Source: Deltaproteobacteria bacterium
Lineage (GTDB): Bacteria; Desulfobacterota; DSM-4660; Desulfatiglandales; HGW-15
DNA length: 64,000 nt
NCBI GenBank assembly: GCA_020060215.1
Contig: JAGVAP010000053.1
Location: forward strand, 1-64,000
Direction: 5' to 3'
The notes under the pieces: model-generated
The model's input: only the letters and a program-made list of their open reading frames with translations
What the model was told of the DNA's origin: nothing
The model's database searches: none
Part shown: piece by piece, positions 1 to 8,801 of the stretch
How positions within the stretch are numbered: the first letter of the stretch is position 1
How the letters are laid out: each line of letters starts with the position of its first letter
Program-made: the position numbers and the translations under genes

Positions 1-343
1 CCGCCGCCCTGAGCCTTGACACCTGGATCGAATCCCCCCGCGCAACATGGTCCTTGTAGGGCACTGAACCGTAGGTGGTCGCCATCCCCTGGACATCCTC
101 CATGTCCTTGACGACCACCGGGACCCCCGCCAGCGGCCCCGGATCCTCCCCGGCCGCGATGCGCTCGGCCATGAGCCTGGCCTCTTTCATGGCCTCTTCA
201 GCCCGGAGCGCGATGACGGCATTGACCGCCGGATTGACCCCCTCGATCCTCCTCAGCGTCTGTTCCATGAGATCGGCAGGAGACCACTCCCGGGTCTTGA
301 TGAGTCTCACCAACTCCACCGCGGATCTGAATTGAAGCGCCAT
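1..343 (-). CDS. Amidase-signature family hydrolase, N-terminal part
   Basis: The first 114 residues of an amidase-signature enzyme (GatA-like fold), which hydrolyses C-N bonds in amides. The gene runs off the left edge, so the Ser-Ser-Lys triad is only partly visible. The motif VPVVVKDMEDV carries the expected catalytic Lys and is followed by TTYGS, as in the family. The ATG at 343 has GGAG about 8 bases upstream. It begins 13 bases after the stop of the alcohol dehydrogenase on the same strand, so the two are probably one transcript. The substrate cannot be told: GatA itself, indoleacetamide hydrolase and other amidases all share this N-terminus. The lack of a GatC or GatB neighbour on the visible side and the catabolic context favour a catabolic amidase (inference). 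Confidence 0.8.
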   Translation of the reverse strand, partial: MALQFRSAVELVRLIKTREWSPADLMEQTLRRIEGVNPAVNAVIALRAEEAMKEARLMAERIAAGEDPGPLAGVPVVVKDMEDVQGMATTYGSVPYKDHVARGDSIQVSRLRAA

Positions 344-356
344 GTCTGCTCTCCTT

Positions 357-1379
357 TCAAATCTTCAGGACGATCCTCCCTGCGGTCCCTTCCTTCGGCA
401 GCTCCATGAGGGCCTCGTTGGCCTTTTCCATCGGGAACGTCTTTGAAACGACGGGCTTGATCTTCCCCTCCTCCACAAGACGGATCACCTGAAGCAGCTC
501 GGTTTTTGTGCAGAGGCGGGAGCCCTTGATCTCCCACTCGTTGTAGTGCATGGCCATGGTGTCCAGGGGGAACGGCTGGCCCGGGGCATAGCCGACGACG
601 ATCAGCTTCCCTCCTTTCCTCAGGCTCGGGAGCGACCACGCCAGGGTCTCCTTCGACCCCACGAACTCCAGGACCGCGTCCACGCCCTTCCCGCCCGTGA
701 TTTCCCGAACCGCGTCCCCCGGTGAATTGTCCGGACCGACGAGGAAGTCCGCGCCGTGCTCCTGCGCGAGCCGCAGGGCCTTCTCCTTCCTGTCCGCCAC
801 GACGACTCTCGCGCCGCAGAGCTTCGCGATCTGAACGCCATGGATGCCGAGGCCCCCCGCCCCGACGATGAGCACGGTCTGACCCACTTGGACCTTCGCA
901 AGGGCGACGACGGCATGGTAGGAAGTGGCGACCGCATCGGTCAGGATCGACATCTCCTCAAAGGAGCGGCGCCGGTCGAATGGGCAGAAGGCGTAGGCCG
1001 GGACCTTCACGTACTGGGCATACCCGCCGGGCAGTTCGAATCCGACGCGCTTCAGGTTGGGGCAGAGGTTCTCGAAACCGGTCAGGCAAGGCTCGCATTG
1101 CCGACAGGTGACGTAGATATAGAGCAAACCCGCATCCCCTTTCCTGATGGACTGGACACCCTTGCCCACATCCACAACGACCCCGGCCACCTCGTGGCCG
1201 GGTGTGTGGGGCAGGGTCACGATGGGAGGAGGGATCTCTCCCCTGTAGATCTTGAGGTCCGTGTAGCAGAGGCCGCACGCCTTTACCTCCAGCAGGATTT
1301 CATCCTCCCGCACGGAGGGCGTCTCCACGTCCACCCACTCCATGGGCTGGTGATACTGCCTCAGAACCATCGCTTTCAT
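357..1379 (-). CDS. Zinc-dependent alcohol dehydrogenase, MDR superfamily
   Basis: A 340-residue medium-chain dehydrogenase/reductase that should oxidise an alcohol (or reduce an aldehyde) with NAD(P). Catalytic zinc ligands Cys35 and His62 (in TPGHEVAG) are present. The structural zinc lobe has four cysteines near 92, 95, 98 and 106 (CRQCEPC then C). The Rossmann motif VGAGGLG follows in the C-terminal half. The ATG at 1379 was chosen over an upstream ATG at 1430 because AAGGAGG lies just upstream and MKAMVL is the usual family start. It lies directly upstream of the amidase gene and is divergent from the cyclase/Liv unit across about 265 bases. The substrate is unknown; zinc ADHs of this size are catabolic in many anaerobes. 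Confidence 0.9.
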   Translation of the reverse strand: MKAMVLRQYHQPMEWVDVETPSVREDEILLEVKACGLCYTDLKIYRGEIPPPIVTLPHTPGHEVAGVVVDVGKGVQSIRKGDAGLLYIYVTCRQCEPCLTGFENLCPNLKRVGFELPGGYAQYVKVPAYAFCPFDRRRSFEEMSILTDAVATSYHAVVALAKVQVGQTVLIVGAGGLGIHGVQIAKLCGARVVVADRKEKALRLAQEHGADFLVGPDNSPGDAVREITGGKGVDAVLEFVGSKETLAWSLPSLRKGGKLIVVGYAPGQPFPLDTMAMHYNEWEIKGSRLCTKTELLQVIRLVEEGKIKPVVSKTFPMEKANEALMELPKEGTAGRIVLKI

Positions 1380-1644
1380 GTGACGTTCCTCCTTGCGAAC
1401 ATTTGCTCTGCCCCTTGCCGTTTCACTCATGCGGGTGCGCCAAATACTATTTCATGCTCCCCTCGGGATTTCCACTCCTTTTCTGCTCAGGGCCGGGGAT
1501 TGCCGGTCCCATGACCCCCGCTCCGTCGCGACAACGGCCTTCAGTGGTTCAGGAATTGTTTGACCGAGACCCGTGCTGCAGGTATATTTGGGCAACGAAC
1601 GAACCGACCGGAACAGACGGATTTCGAGGCACGCAGGTCGTCGC

Positions 1645-2367
1645 ATGGGATATCGTTTGATCGATCTGAGTCAGGAAATCTTCACGGGCGCACCGGTATG
1701 GCCCGGCCACCCGGAGACCAGGGTCCAAGTGGTCGACACCCACGAGAGCACCCGCGCTTCCGGGCGGTTTACGGAAGATTACGGATTCACTGCCGAGACC
1801 ATCACCATGAGCACCCACGGGACTACCCACGTGGACTCCCTCAGCCACATCGACCCCGCTCCGGACGCACCGAGTATCGATCAGATCCCCCTGGAGTGGT
1901 TCTACACCGGCTCCATCTGCATCGATCTCTCGCACGTACCGCCACGAACCGAGTATACGGTGGACGACATCAGGCAGGCGCTGGCCCGGCACGACTTGAA
2001 GATCCGGCGCGGCGACACCGTCCTGGTGTATTCCGGCCATTACACCCGCACCTACGGCACGCCGGCCTGGTTGACCGACTATCCCGGTTTCGGCCGCGCT
2101 TCGGCCGCATGGGTGTACGACCAGGGTGCGGTCAACATCGGCGTCGACGCCCCGAGCCATGACGCAGCCGGAACCACCCATTATCCGGCTCACCAGGTCT
2201 GCCGGGAAAAACAGACCCTCAACCTAGAAAACCTCGGCGATCTTCGGCCCGTGGTGGGGAGGCGTTTCCAATTCATCGGATTCCCGCTCAGGATTCGAAA
2301 GGGCAGCGGCTCGCCGATCCGCGCGGTAGCGGTTGTGGAGGATGATCTCATGAATCAAGAGACGTAA
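1645..2367 (+). CDS. Cyclase-family metal-dependent hydrolase (kynurenine formamidase fold)
   Basis: A 240-residue member of the cyclase family (Pfam PF04199), which includes kynurenine formamidase, isatin hydrolase and polyketide cyclase-like proteins. The metal-binding signature is HGTTHVDSLSH near residue 65, with the His/Thr-His/Asp/His pattern intact. The start is the ATG at 1645 (MGYRLIDLSQ), the usual N-terminus; an in-frame TTG/CTG region from 1573 adds a non-conserved extension. It is followed 48 bases later by a VOC enzyme gene and then by a Liv-type importer, all on the plus strand, suggesting a hydrolytic step on an imported compound. The substrate cannot be named. A second paralogue lies at 18821-19477. 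Confidence 0.85.
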   Translation: MGYRLIDLSQEIFTGAPVWPGHPETRVQVVDTHESTRASGRFTEDYGFTAETITMSTHGTTHVDSLSHIDPAPDAPSIDQIPLEWFYTGSICIDLSHVPPRTEYTVDDIRQALARHDLKIRRGDTVLVYSGHYTRTYGTPAWLTDYPGFGRASAAWVYDQGAVNIGVDAPSHDAAGTTHYPAHQVCREKQTLNLENLGDLRPVVGRRFQFIGFPLRIRKGSGSPIRAVAVVEDDLMNQET

Positions 2368-2415
2368 ACCTTCCGGCCTAAATGCGCACAGAATCATCGC
2401 AGGGGAGGCTTCAAC

Positions 2416-2877
2416 ATGATCTCAGGCGTTCATCATTTCAGCATGTCCGTCACGAATCTGGAACGTTCCATCGAATTCTACTCCAGGGTCTTGGGTCTCG
2501 ATCACCAGTTGACCAAACTCAACGATCCGCCAGGTCTCGGGAGGGCTCTTTTCGGCACCAAATGGGGGATGGATCAGGAAGACGCCGCCCTTCGGCTCGC
2601 GGTCATGCAAGCTGGCGGGGTGCGAATCGAGCTGATCCAGTACTTGGATCCTCCTGCCATGCCCTTTCACAAGAATCCTTCTTTTGCCGGATCGGCACAC
2701 ATCGCGTTCAAGGTCGAGGATATCGAAGCAACCTGTGATCGGCTGAAAGCCGCAGGAGTCGAGTTTCACGCGCCCATTCAGAGCTTCATGGAAAGGGAAA
2801 ACCTTGAATGGAAATGGTGTTATTTTCGGGATCCTGACGGGATTGTGTTGGAACTGGTCGAGGAAAAACACCTCTGA
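2416..2877 (+). CDS. VOC-superfamily (glyoxalase/dioxygenase fold) protein
   Basis: A 153-residue vicinal-oxygen-chelate protein with two beta-alpha-beta modules: HHFSMSVTNLERSIEFY at the N-terminus and AHIAFKVEDIEATCDRL in the second half. It ends with YFRDPDGIVLELVE, which carries the last metal ligand Glu. The family includes glyoxalase I, methylmalonyl-CoA epimerase and ring-cleavage dioxygenases. The length and the HH at residues 5-6 fit a glyoxalase or epimerase-like enzyme better than a dioxygenase. AGGGGAGG lies before the ATG. It sits between the cyclase and the Liv binding protein. Reaction unknown. Confidence 0.85.
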   Translation: MISGVHHFSMSVTNLERSIEFYSRVLGLDHQLTKLNDPPGLGRALFGTKWGMDQEDAALRLAVMQAGGVRIELIQYLDPPAMPFHKNPSFAGSAHIAFKVEDIEATCDRLKAAGVEFHAPIQSFMERENLEWKWCYFRDPDGIVLELVEEKHL

Positions 2878-2885
2878 CCGCATGT

Positions 2886-2924
2886 CCCCCCTCCCCTAAA
2901 CCCCTGCCGGCCCAGGGAGGGGAA
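2886..2924. repeat. Palindromic repeat, CCCCTCCC family, copy 1
   Basis: Inverted repeat after the VOC gene: CCCCTCCCC, the bases TAAACCCC, then GGGAGGGGAAG. A near relative lies at 46666-46702. It may also end the upstream transcript, but no T-run follows. Confidence 0.6.
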
Positions 2925-3033
2925 GTATGCTTGAATGGGGGAGTCCAGGTAGGGGTGGCACGGCTGGAATGATTCTAATCACTTCTGTTACGACACTAGC
3001 GGCTAATTTATTTGCGGAAAAAGGAGGGGAGTC

Positions 3034-4302
3034 ATGATTGGATGGAAAAGCTGCAGCTGGAAGTGTTCTTTTGGGTTTCTTGCGGTCATCGTCCTGGTCT
3101 TGTGTTCAGTCGCGGTTCAGTCGGCTTCTGCGCAAGACAAGGGTCCGATCAAGATCGGTTTCATCTCGCCGGCGACGGGCAACTGGGCCCAGATGGGGAA
3201 AGATATGCTCTCCGGTTTCGAGATGTACCTGCAGGAAGTCGGCTACAAAGCCGGAGGAAGAAAGATCGAGCTCATCTACGAGGACGAGGGAGCGGACCCA
3301 AGCATCGCTGTGAACAAAGCGCGGAAGCTCATCACCCGGGATAACGTCGACTTGCTGGCGGGCATCTTTGTCACCAGTTCGGCATACGCGGTCGCGCCCG
3401 TGGCCACGCAGAACCAGACGCCGCTGGTGATCACCCTGTCTGCCGGCGACGACCTGACGCAGAGGCGGCGAAGCAACTGGGTGGTCCGCACCTCCTTCAC
3501 CGCAAGCGAGTTCGGTTTCGTGGCCGCCGATTACGCCTTTCGTGAGCTGGGCTTGAAAAAGGTGGCGTGCGTCGCCATGGACTACGCGTGGGGCCACGAG
3601 AACATCGGCGCCTTTCAGCGCAAGTTTGAGGCCCTGGGGGGCAAGGTGATCCAGAAGATCTGGACCCCGGTCAACACCACCGATTTTGGGCCTTATGTGG
3701 CCAATATCAACCGCGAGGCCGACGGTGTTTTCGACGTGATCACGGGTGCGGCCAGCATTCGATTCATCAAGGACATGGAATCCTCCGGCCTCAAGCAGAA
3801 GATGCCTATCCTCGCCACCGGCACCAGTACGGACGAGTCTCTCCTGCCCGCCCTTGGCGATTCGGGACTGGGGGTCATCACGGTCTTCAACTGGAGCGCG
3901 GCCCTGGAAAATGCGCAGAACAAGAAGTGGGTCGCCCAAGTCCGGGAGAAGATGAAAAAGGAGGCCCCCATGGGCGCTGCGCTCTGCTATGACGGGGCCC
4001 GCTGGATCGTTGCGGCGCTGGATCAGGTGAGAGGGAAGGCTGAGGACAAGCAGGCGTTGATGAAAGCCCTGCGTGGAGTCGAGTTGAAAGAATCGCTCCG
4101 GGGCCCCTTTTCCATGGACAAATACGGGCATCCTGTTCAGGATATCTACGTCCGCAAGGTCGAAAAGTCGGCGGAAAGCCCATCCGGGTACAAGAACACC
4201 GTCGTCAAGACCTATCCCAAGGCCACACAGTTCAACGGCTTCAATCCCGAAGAATACCTGAAGACGCCTCCGAATACTCGGGATTATCCGCCCCTGAAGT
4301 AA
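3034..4302 (+). CDS. Branched-chain-type ABC transporter substrate-binding protein
   Basis: A 422-residue periplasmic binding protein of the LivK/type-I fold that captures a small organic solute for the LivHMGF complex encoded downstream. A signal peptide covers about residues 1-33 (hydrophobic FLAVIVLVLCSVAV, cleavage after SASA). The mature start IKIGFISPATGNWAQMG is the typical first strand and ligand loop of the family. The Shine-Dalgarno sequence AAGGAGGGG precedes the ATG. The family binds amino acids, but also amides, urea and aromatic acids. The neighbouring cyclase, VOC enzyme, amidase and dehydrogenase suggest a non-amino-acid catabolic substrate (inference). A strong stem-loop separates it from livH. 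Confidence 0.9.
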   Translation: MIGWKSCSWKCSFGFLAVIVLVLCSVAVQSASAQDKGPIKIGFISPATGNWAQMGKDMLSGFEMYLQEVGYKAGGRKIELIYEDEGADPSIAVNKARKLITRDNVDLLAGIFVTSSAYAVAPVATQNQTPLVITLSAGDDLTQRRRSNWVVRTSFTASEFGFVAADYAFRELGLKKVACVAMDYAWGHENIGAFQRKFEALGGKVIQKIWTPVNTTDFGPYVANINREADGVFDVITGAASIRFIKDMESSGLKQKMPILATGTSTDESLLPALGDSGLGVITVFNWSAALENAQNKKWVAQVREKMKKEAPMGAALCYDGARWIVAALDQVRGKAEDKQALMKALRGVELKESLRGPFSMDKYGHPVQDIYVRKVEKSAESPSGYKNTVVKTYPKATQFNGFNPEEYLKTPPNTRDYPPLK

Positions 4303-4312
4303 CCGTCACAAA

Positions 4313-4351
4313 GGCCGGCAGTTGCACCCGACTCTCGGGAGACTGCCGGCC
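4313..4351 (+). terminator. Stem-loop between binding protein and permease genes
   Basis: A perfect 10-bp stem, GGCCGGCAGT paired with ACTGCCGGCC, with a 19-base loop that holds a smaller CCGA/TCGG stem. There is no T-run, so it is more likely a partial terminator or mRNA 3'-end stabiliser. Such an element would give more binding protein than permease. Confidence 0.65.
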
Positions 4352-4390
4352 CTTCACCAATGCCGAGGCCGCCGGGGAACCCGACTTCTC

Positions 4391-5248
4391 ATGGAATTCT
4401 GGATCAATCAGACCTTCAATGGATTATCTTACGCCGCGCTATTGTTTCTTCTGGGCGGCGGGTTCACCCTGATCTTCGGCATCATGAAGATCGTCAATAT
4501 CGCGCATGGCTCATTCTACCTCGTAGGCGGCTACATCGGCCTGACGGTAGTCTCGCTGACCGGCAGCTTTTACTTCGCCCTCTTCGCGAGCGCCCTGGCG
4601 ATGGCGCTGATGGGGCTCGTCATGGAGAGGGTTTTTCTGCGCACCCTGGCCGGCCAGGATCTCAGGCAAATGCTGGTGACCACCGGCATTGCGCTGTTCC
4701 TGCAGGACCTCTCCCTCCTGGTGTGGGGCGGAGACCCCAAAAACCTGACCGTGCCGGATCACCTGGCCGGGTCCTTTGAGGCAGGCGGGTATTTCTTTCC
4801 CAAGATCCGCGTCTTCATGATCGTTTCCGCGGCGATCCTCTATTTTGTCCTGTGGGTCTTTCAGAAGAAAACCCGCATGGGCGCCATGGTCCGCGCATCG
4901 GTGGACAACCCGGAGATGGCCGGCGGGTTAGGGATCCGCGTTCCCCTGGTCATTATGGGGGTCTTCGCCCTGGGCGCTCTCCTGGCCGGGTTCGGGGGGG
5001 TGGTCGGTTGCGCATTCATGGGGATCTATCCGGGGCTGGATTTCGAACTCCTTCCGTTCGCATTCGTCGTGGTCATCGTGGGGGGGATGGGAAATCTGAC
5101 CGGCGCCCTCCTTGGTGCGGTCATCGTTGCGCTCATCGATAACTTCGGCAAGGCCCTGTTCCCGGAAGTCGCCTATTTCACCCTGTTCGCACCAATGGCG
5201 GTCGTCCTGGCCCTCAAACCGACCGGCCTGATGGGGAAATCGACCTGA
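4391..5248 (+). CDS. livH: Branched-chain-type ABC transporter permease LivH
   Basis: A 285-residue inner-membrane permease of the LivH type with about eight hydrophobic segments. The N-terminal part carries LTLIFGIMKIVNIAHGSFY-like residues: FTLIFGIMKIVNIAHG near 25-40 is a hallmark of LivH. GGMGNLTGALLGAV near the C-terminus is the second hallmark, the cytoplasmic loop that contacts the ATPase. The ATG at 4391 (MEFWINQTFNG) was chosen because the longer frame from a TTG at 4322 adds a charged, non-conserved extension that overlaps the stem-loop. Its stop overlaps the livM start by one base (TGATG), so the two are translationally coupled. Confidence 0.9.
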   Translation: MEFWINQTFNGLSYAALLFLLGGGFTLIFGIMKIVNIAHGSFYLVGGYIGLTVVSLTGSFYFALFASALAMALMGLVMERVFLRTLAGQDLRQMLVTTGIALFLQDLSLLVWGGDPKNLTVPDHLAGSFEAGGYFFPKIRVFMIVSAAILYFVLWVFQKKTRMGAMVRASVDNPEMAGGLGIRVPLVIMGVFALGALLAGFGGVVGCAFMGIYPGLDFELLPFAFVVVIVGGMGNLTGALLGAVIVALIDNFGKALFPEVAYFTLFAPMAVVLALKPTGLMGKST

Positions 5249-6189
5249 TGGGCAGTACCAGGTTCAATCTGATCGTGATCGGAACGCTCCTGGCGGCCGC
5301 CCTGGCGGCGCCGCTTTTCCTCTCCCCGTTCTGGGTGATGCTGCTCACCCAGACCCTGATCTATGCCATTGCAGCCATGGCACTGGACATGCTGCTGGGC
5401 TACACGGATCTGCCCTCCCTGGGCCAGGCCGGATTCCTCGCCGTGGGCGCCTACACCGTCGCGATCCTGGCCACCAAGTACCAGGTGGGGTTTGTGTGGG
5501 CCCTTTTGGCGGCGGTCGGCCTGTCCACCGCGGCTTCGGCCGTTCTAGGCCTCTTGGCCCTTCGTGCGGCAGGAGTCTACTTCCTGATGATCACCCTGGC
5601 CATCGCCATGATTATCTGGGGGCTGATCTTCCGGTGGGCCTCCATGACGGGCGGGGACAATGGCATTTCCGGCATCTTTCGCCCGGACTTCGGCTTCGAT
5701 CTCATGGACACGTACAACTTCTACTACTTCATCTTCGCCTTTTTCGCGGCGTCTCTCTTCCTGATGCTCCTCCTGATCCATTCCCCTTTCGGGAAGACCC
5801 TGGTGGGCATCAAGAACAGCGAATCCCGCATGAGGGTGCTGGGATACAACACCTGGCTCCACAAGTACCTGATCTTCGTCATCGCCGGGATGTTTGCAGG
5901 ACTCGCCGGGGGACTTTATTCCTACTACAACGGATTTGTCAGCCCGAGCCTTTCCGGCCTGGCCCATTCCATGGCCCTGGTGCTGATGGTGATCATTGGA
6001 GGGCCGGGGACCATGGTCGGGGCGGTGATCGGCACATTGATCATCGTCCTGCTGGAGAACCTGGTCAGCATCTACACCGAGCGGTGGGTCATGGTGCTCT
6101 CCGCGGTGTACGTGATCACGGCCCTATTCGCGCCGGATGGGATTATGGGGTTGTTTCGGCGCCTGACGCGATCCAAACAGGCGGCATGA
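5248..6189 (+). CDS. livM: Branched-chain-type ABC transporter permease LivM
   Basis: A 313-residue second permease subunit, LivM type, with about ten hydrophobic helices. ALDMLLGYTDLPSLGQAGF is the usual LivM signature near residues 45-63; YTVAILATKY and GGDNGISGI also fit. The EAA-like loop is near GGPGTMVGAVIGT. It overlaps livH by one base and livG by four, so the cluster is one operon. It forms the heterodimeric channel with LivH. Confidence 0.9.
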   Translation: MGSTRFNLIVIGTLLAAALAAPLFLSPFWVMLLTQTLIYAIAAMALDMLLGYTDLPSLGQAGFLAVGAYTVAILATKYQVGFVWALLAAVGLSTAASAVLGLLALRAAGVYFLMITLAIAMIIWGLIFRWASMTGGDNGISGIFRPDFGFDLMDTYNFYYFIFAFFAASLFLMLLLIHSPFGKTLVGIKNSESRMRVLGYNTWLHKYLIFVIAGMFAGLAGGLYSYYNGFVSPSLSGLAHSMALVLMVIIGGPGTMVGAVIGTLIIVLLENLVSIYTERWVMVLSAVYVITALFAPDGIMGLFRRLTRSKQAA

Positions 6190-6950
6190 TGGCGGGAACG
6201 CAGAACACACCTATGGCGCTGAAATGTGAAGGCGTGACCAAGCGCTTCGGCGGTCTCACCGCCGTGAGCAACGTCTGGATCGATGTGAAGGTCGGCGACC
6301 GGCAGGCCATCATCGGCCCGAACGGGGCGGGCAAGACGACGTTCTTCCGCTTGATCAGCGGTGAGCTTCCCGTCAGTGCAGGCCGAGTCGTCCTTTTCGA
6401 TCGGGACATCACCCGCATGGCCTGCCATCGCCGAACCGGTCTCGGGCTCGGCCGCACATTCCAGGTGACCAACCTCTTCCCCCATCTCACGGTTCTGGAG
6501 AACCTGGTGCTGGCGGTGATGGGGCTGGAAAGGAGTAAATATTCCATGCTTCGGCCGCTCCGCACCAAGCGCGACCTGTTTGAAAAGGCGGAGGAGGTGC
6601 TCGAGAAGGTCGGAATGGCCGAAAAGCGCCGGAGCCTGGTGTCGAACCTGAGTCACGGCGAGCACCGGCAGATCGAGATCGCCATGGCACTGGCGTCGAA
6701 CCCGCGGGTGCTGCTCCTGGACGAGCCCATGGCCGGGCTGTCCATGGCCGAGTCGAAACGGATGACCGACATGACCCTGAAGCTGGACCGAAGCATGACC
6801 ATCCTGTTGATCGAGCACGACATGCATGCCGCTTTCCGGATCGCAGATCACATCTGCGTCCTGCACCAGGGGGCGCTGTTCTGTCAAGGATCGCCGGAGG
6901 ATGTGCGGGCAAACGAGGACGTCCAGAAGATCTATTTCGGAGAGGGATAA
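6186..6950 (+). CDS. livG: Branched-chain-type ABC transporter ATP-binding protein LivG
   Basis: A 254-residue ABC ATPase. Walker A is GPNGAGKTTFF near 45, the signature is LSHGEHRQIEIA in place of LSGGQ, as often in LivG, and Walker B is VLLLDEPMAG, followed by the switch His in LIEHD. Two tandem ATGs (6186, 6189) are possible starts; both overlap the livM stop. The open frame continues upstream to 5496 but that part is a shadow of livM. It pairs with LivF to power LivHM. The last base of its TAA is the first base of the livF ATG. Confidence 0.92.
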   Translation: MMAGTQNTPMALKCEGVTKRFGGLTAVSNVWIDVKVGDRQAIIGPNGAGKTTFFRLISGELPVSAGRVVLFDRDITRMACHRRTGLGLGRTFQVTNLFPHLTVLENLVLAVMGLERSKYSMLRPLRTKRDLFEKAEEVLEKVGMAEKRRSLVSNLSHGEHRQIEIAMALASNPRVLLLDEPMAGLSMAESKRMTDMTLKLDRSMTILLIEHDMHAAFRIADHICVLHQGALFCQGSPEDVRANEDVQKIYFGEG

Positions 6951-7645
6951 TGCCTGCTGCGCTCGAGGTTCAGGACATCCACACGTACTACGGGCCCAGC
7001 TACATCCTGCAGGGCGTGTCCCTCAAGGTGGAGCCGGCGCAGGTCATCGGGATCCTCGGCCGCAACGGCATGGGCAAAACGACCCTGATGCGTTCCGTCA
7101 TGAGCTTCACACCGCCCCGCCGAGGCCGGATATTCCACAAGGAAATGGAGATCACCCGAAAAAAGCCCTATGACATCGCCCGCTACGGCATTAGCCTGGT
7201 CCCTCAGGGGAGACAGATCTTCCCTTCTTTGAATGTGACCGAGAACCTTCTGGTTGCGGCACGCGGCCAGGGGTGGAGCGTGGACGCGGTCTTCGATCTC
7301 TTTCCTCCCCTGGCCGAGCGCGCCCGCCACCCGGGCGACCGGCTGAGCGGCGGGGAGCAGCAGATGCTCGCCGTCGGCCGAAGTCTGATGACCAACCCTA
7401 CCGTGATGCTGATGGATGAACCGACCGAAGGGCTGTCTCCACTGTTTGTACAGGTGGTCGGCGGCGCCATCCAGACCTTGAAGGTTCAGGGCATGGCCAT
7501 CCTCCTGGTAGAACAGAACCTGCACTTCGCCCTGAAAACGGCCGACCACATTCACATTTTGAGCAAGGGGAGGGTCGTGTACTCATCAGGCCCCCAGGAG
7601 CTGTCCGAAAACCGGAAGGTCCAGCTCGAGCATCTCGGGGTATGA
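6950..7645 (+). CDS. livF: Branched-chain-type ABC transporter ATP-binding protein LivF
   Basis: A 231-residue ABC ATPase, the shorter LivF partner. Walker A is GRNGMGKTTLM near 37, the ABC signature is LSGGEQQMLAVGR, Walker B is VMLMDEPTEGLSP, and the switch region is LLVEQNLHFAL, as is usual for LivF. It begins inside the livG stop (TAATG) and is the last gene of the importer operon. A small GCAACC hairpin lies between it and the convergent radical SAM gene. Confidence 0.92.
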   Translation: MPAALEVQDIHTYYGPSYILQGVSLKVEPAQVIGILGRNGMGKTTLMRSVMSFTPPRRGRIFHKEMEITRKKPYDIARYGISLVPQGRQIFPSLNVTENLLVAARGQGWSVDAVFDLFPPLAERARHPGDRLSGGEQQMLAVGRSLMTNPTVMLMDEPTEGLSPLFVQVVGGAIQTLKVQGMAILLVEQNLHFALKTADHIHILSKGRVVYSSGPQELSENRKVQLEHLGV

Positions 7646-7652
7646 TTCCGTC

Positions 7653-7675
7653 GGAGCAACCTCCGGGGTTGCGAT
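7653..7675. repeat. Hairpin repeat GGAGCAACCTCC, copy 1
   Basis: GCAACC (7656-7661) pairs with GGTTGC (7667-7672) between two convergent genes. The same core, GGAGCAACCTCC followed by GGTTGCGAT, recurs at 46793-46815. No T-run follows. Confidence 0.6.
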
Positions 7676-7684
7676 CCGTTGCGG

Positions 7685-8743
7685 CTATCCCCATTCCTCT
7701 TCCGTCTGCGGCTGGGGGATCATGCATGCCATGCATTCGGCGATATAGCGGTTGAACCCGTCGGGGGCGCTCCTCTCCAGCCTTTCGACTTCAGGTAGCA
7801 CCTTTTCCATGACCCCTTTCTCGATCACCACCTCGACCGGGTAATTCGCGGAGGAAGACCGCCGGATATACGAATACACCTTTTTCTGCTCCGGCGAAAG
7901 GGCGAGGAACTTGTCGAGCTCAGCCAGCATCGCCTCCTTTCGCTGATCCAGGGTCCCGTTCACCTGCATGATGAGGTTGGGGCCGTAATCGCCGCAGGAG
8001 AAATAGCTGCGGATCGGGTCCAGGCGCGAGACGAGGAGCCGGATCTCCGCCACGATCTCTTCGTCGGTCATGGGCACGAAGGAGCCCTCCTCCACCAGCT
8101 TCACCATGGGTGATCGGGGGTGGAGGGCAAAGGTGCGGACCCGGATGAAATCCGGTTTCACGATGTTCAGAAGCCGTGCCGTCTCCCCGGCGTGCTCATC
8201 GCTCATGGTGCGGCCCCCCACACCGGGCATGATGTACTCTGAAAGGGAGATCCCCGCGGCCATGACCCTGGATCCCCCTTCGATGATGTCCTCGGGGGTG
8301 ATCCCCTTCCTGATCATCCTGAGGACCTTTTCGGAACCGCTCTCCAACCCCGTGTGGATCCTGGAGAGGCCGGCCTCCTTGAGTTGCACAAGCTCCTCGA
8401 CGCTCTTTCGCCTCAGCGTCGTGGCCCGCGCATAGGTGGTGATCCGCTCCAGGCCGGGAAACCTGGTCCTGATGTGGCGGAGGATCTTGATCACGTCCTC
8501 CGTCTTCAGGATCAGGCTGTCCGCATCCTGGAGGAACGCCGATTGGACCGTGGCCGCATGCCTGCCGTATTCCCCGGCCATGGCGTCGATGTCCTGCTTC
8601 ACCTCCTCCACGGTACGGCGTGAGAACTTCACGCCCTTGAAGGCCGGGCAGAAGAGGCACTTGTTCCAGGGGCAGTTCCTGCTCACCCTCACAAGCAGAC
8701 TGTGCGCCTCGCTCGGCGGTCTGATGACACCCTGTTCGTACAT
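7685..8743 (-). CDS. Radical SAM protein
   Basis: A 352-residue radical SAM enzyme. The iron-sulfur motif is near the N-terminus, with Cys24, Cys29 and Cys32 (NCPWNKCLFC), a C-x4-C-x2-C spacing seen in some COG1032-like proteins instead of the common C-x3-C-x2-C. GLESGSEKVLRMIRKG around residue 150 is the SAM-binding strand typical of the HemN/Elp3-type barrel. The open frame extends 104 codons further upstream to 9055, but that part overlaps a repeat and looks non-coding. The ATG at 8743 has GGAG about eight bases upstream. No partner gene is linked, so the reaction is unknown. Confidence 0.85.
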   Translation of the reverse strand: MYEQGVIRPPSEAHSLLVRVSRNCPWNKCLFCPAFKGVKFSRRTVEEVKQDIDAMAGEYGRHAATVQSAFLQDADSLILKTEDVIKILRHIRTRFPGLERITTYARATTLRRKSVEELVQLKEAGLSRIHTGLESGSEKVLRMIRKGITPEDIIEGGSRVMAAGISLSEYIMPGVGGRTMSDEHAGETARLLNIVKPDFIRVRTFALHPRSPMVKLVEEGSFVPMTDEEIVAEIRLLVSRLDPIRSYFSCGDYGPNLIMQVNGTLDQRKEAMLAELDKFLALSPEQKKVYSYIRRSSSANYPVEVVIEKGVMEKVLPEVERLERSAPDGFNRYIAECMACMIPQPQTEEEWG

Positions 8744-8801
8744 ACGATGATCTCCGTCCTTTCTCCGATCGAGTAAGAAATTTCTTGCGGTTTTCTCTTC
8801 T

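Noticed and set aside
1573..1644. Earlier start for the cyclase at 1573
   Set aside because: The extra 24 residues are not conserved and lack a ribosome-binding site.
2957..2972. TGGCAC as a sigma-54 half-site upstream of the binding protein gene
   Set aside because: No TTGC follows at the required five-base spacing.
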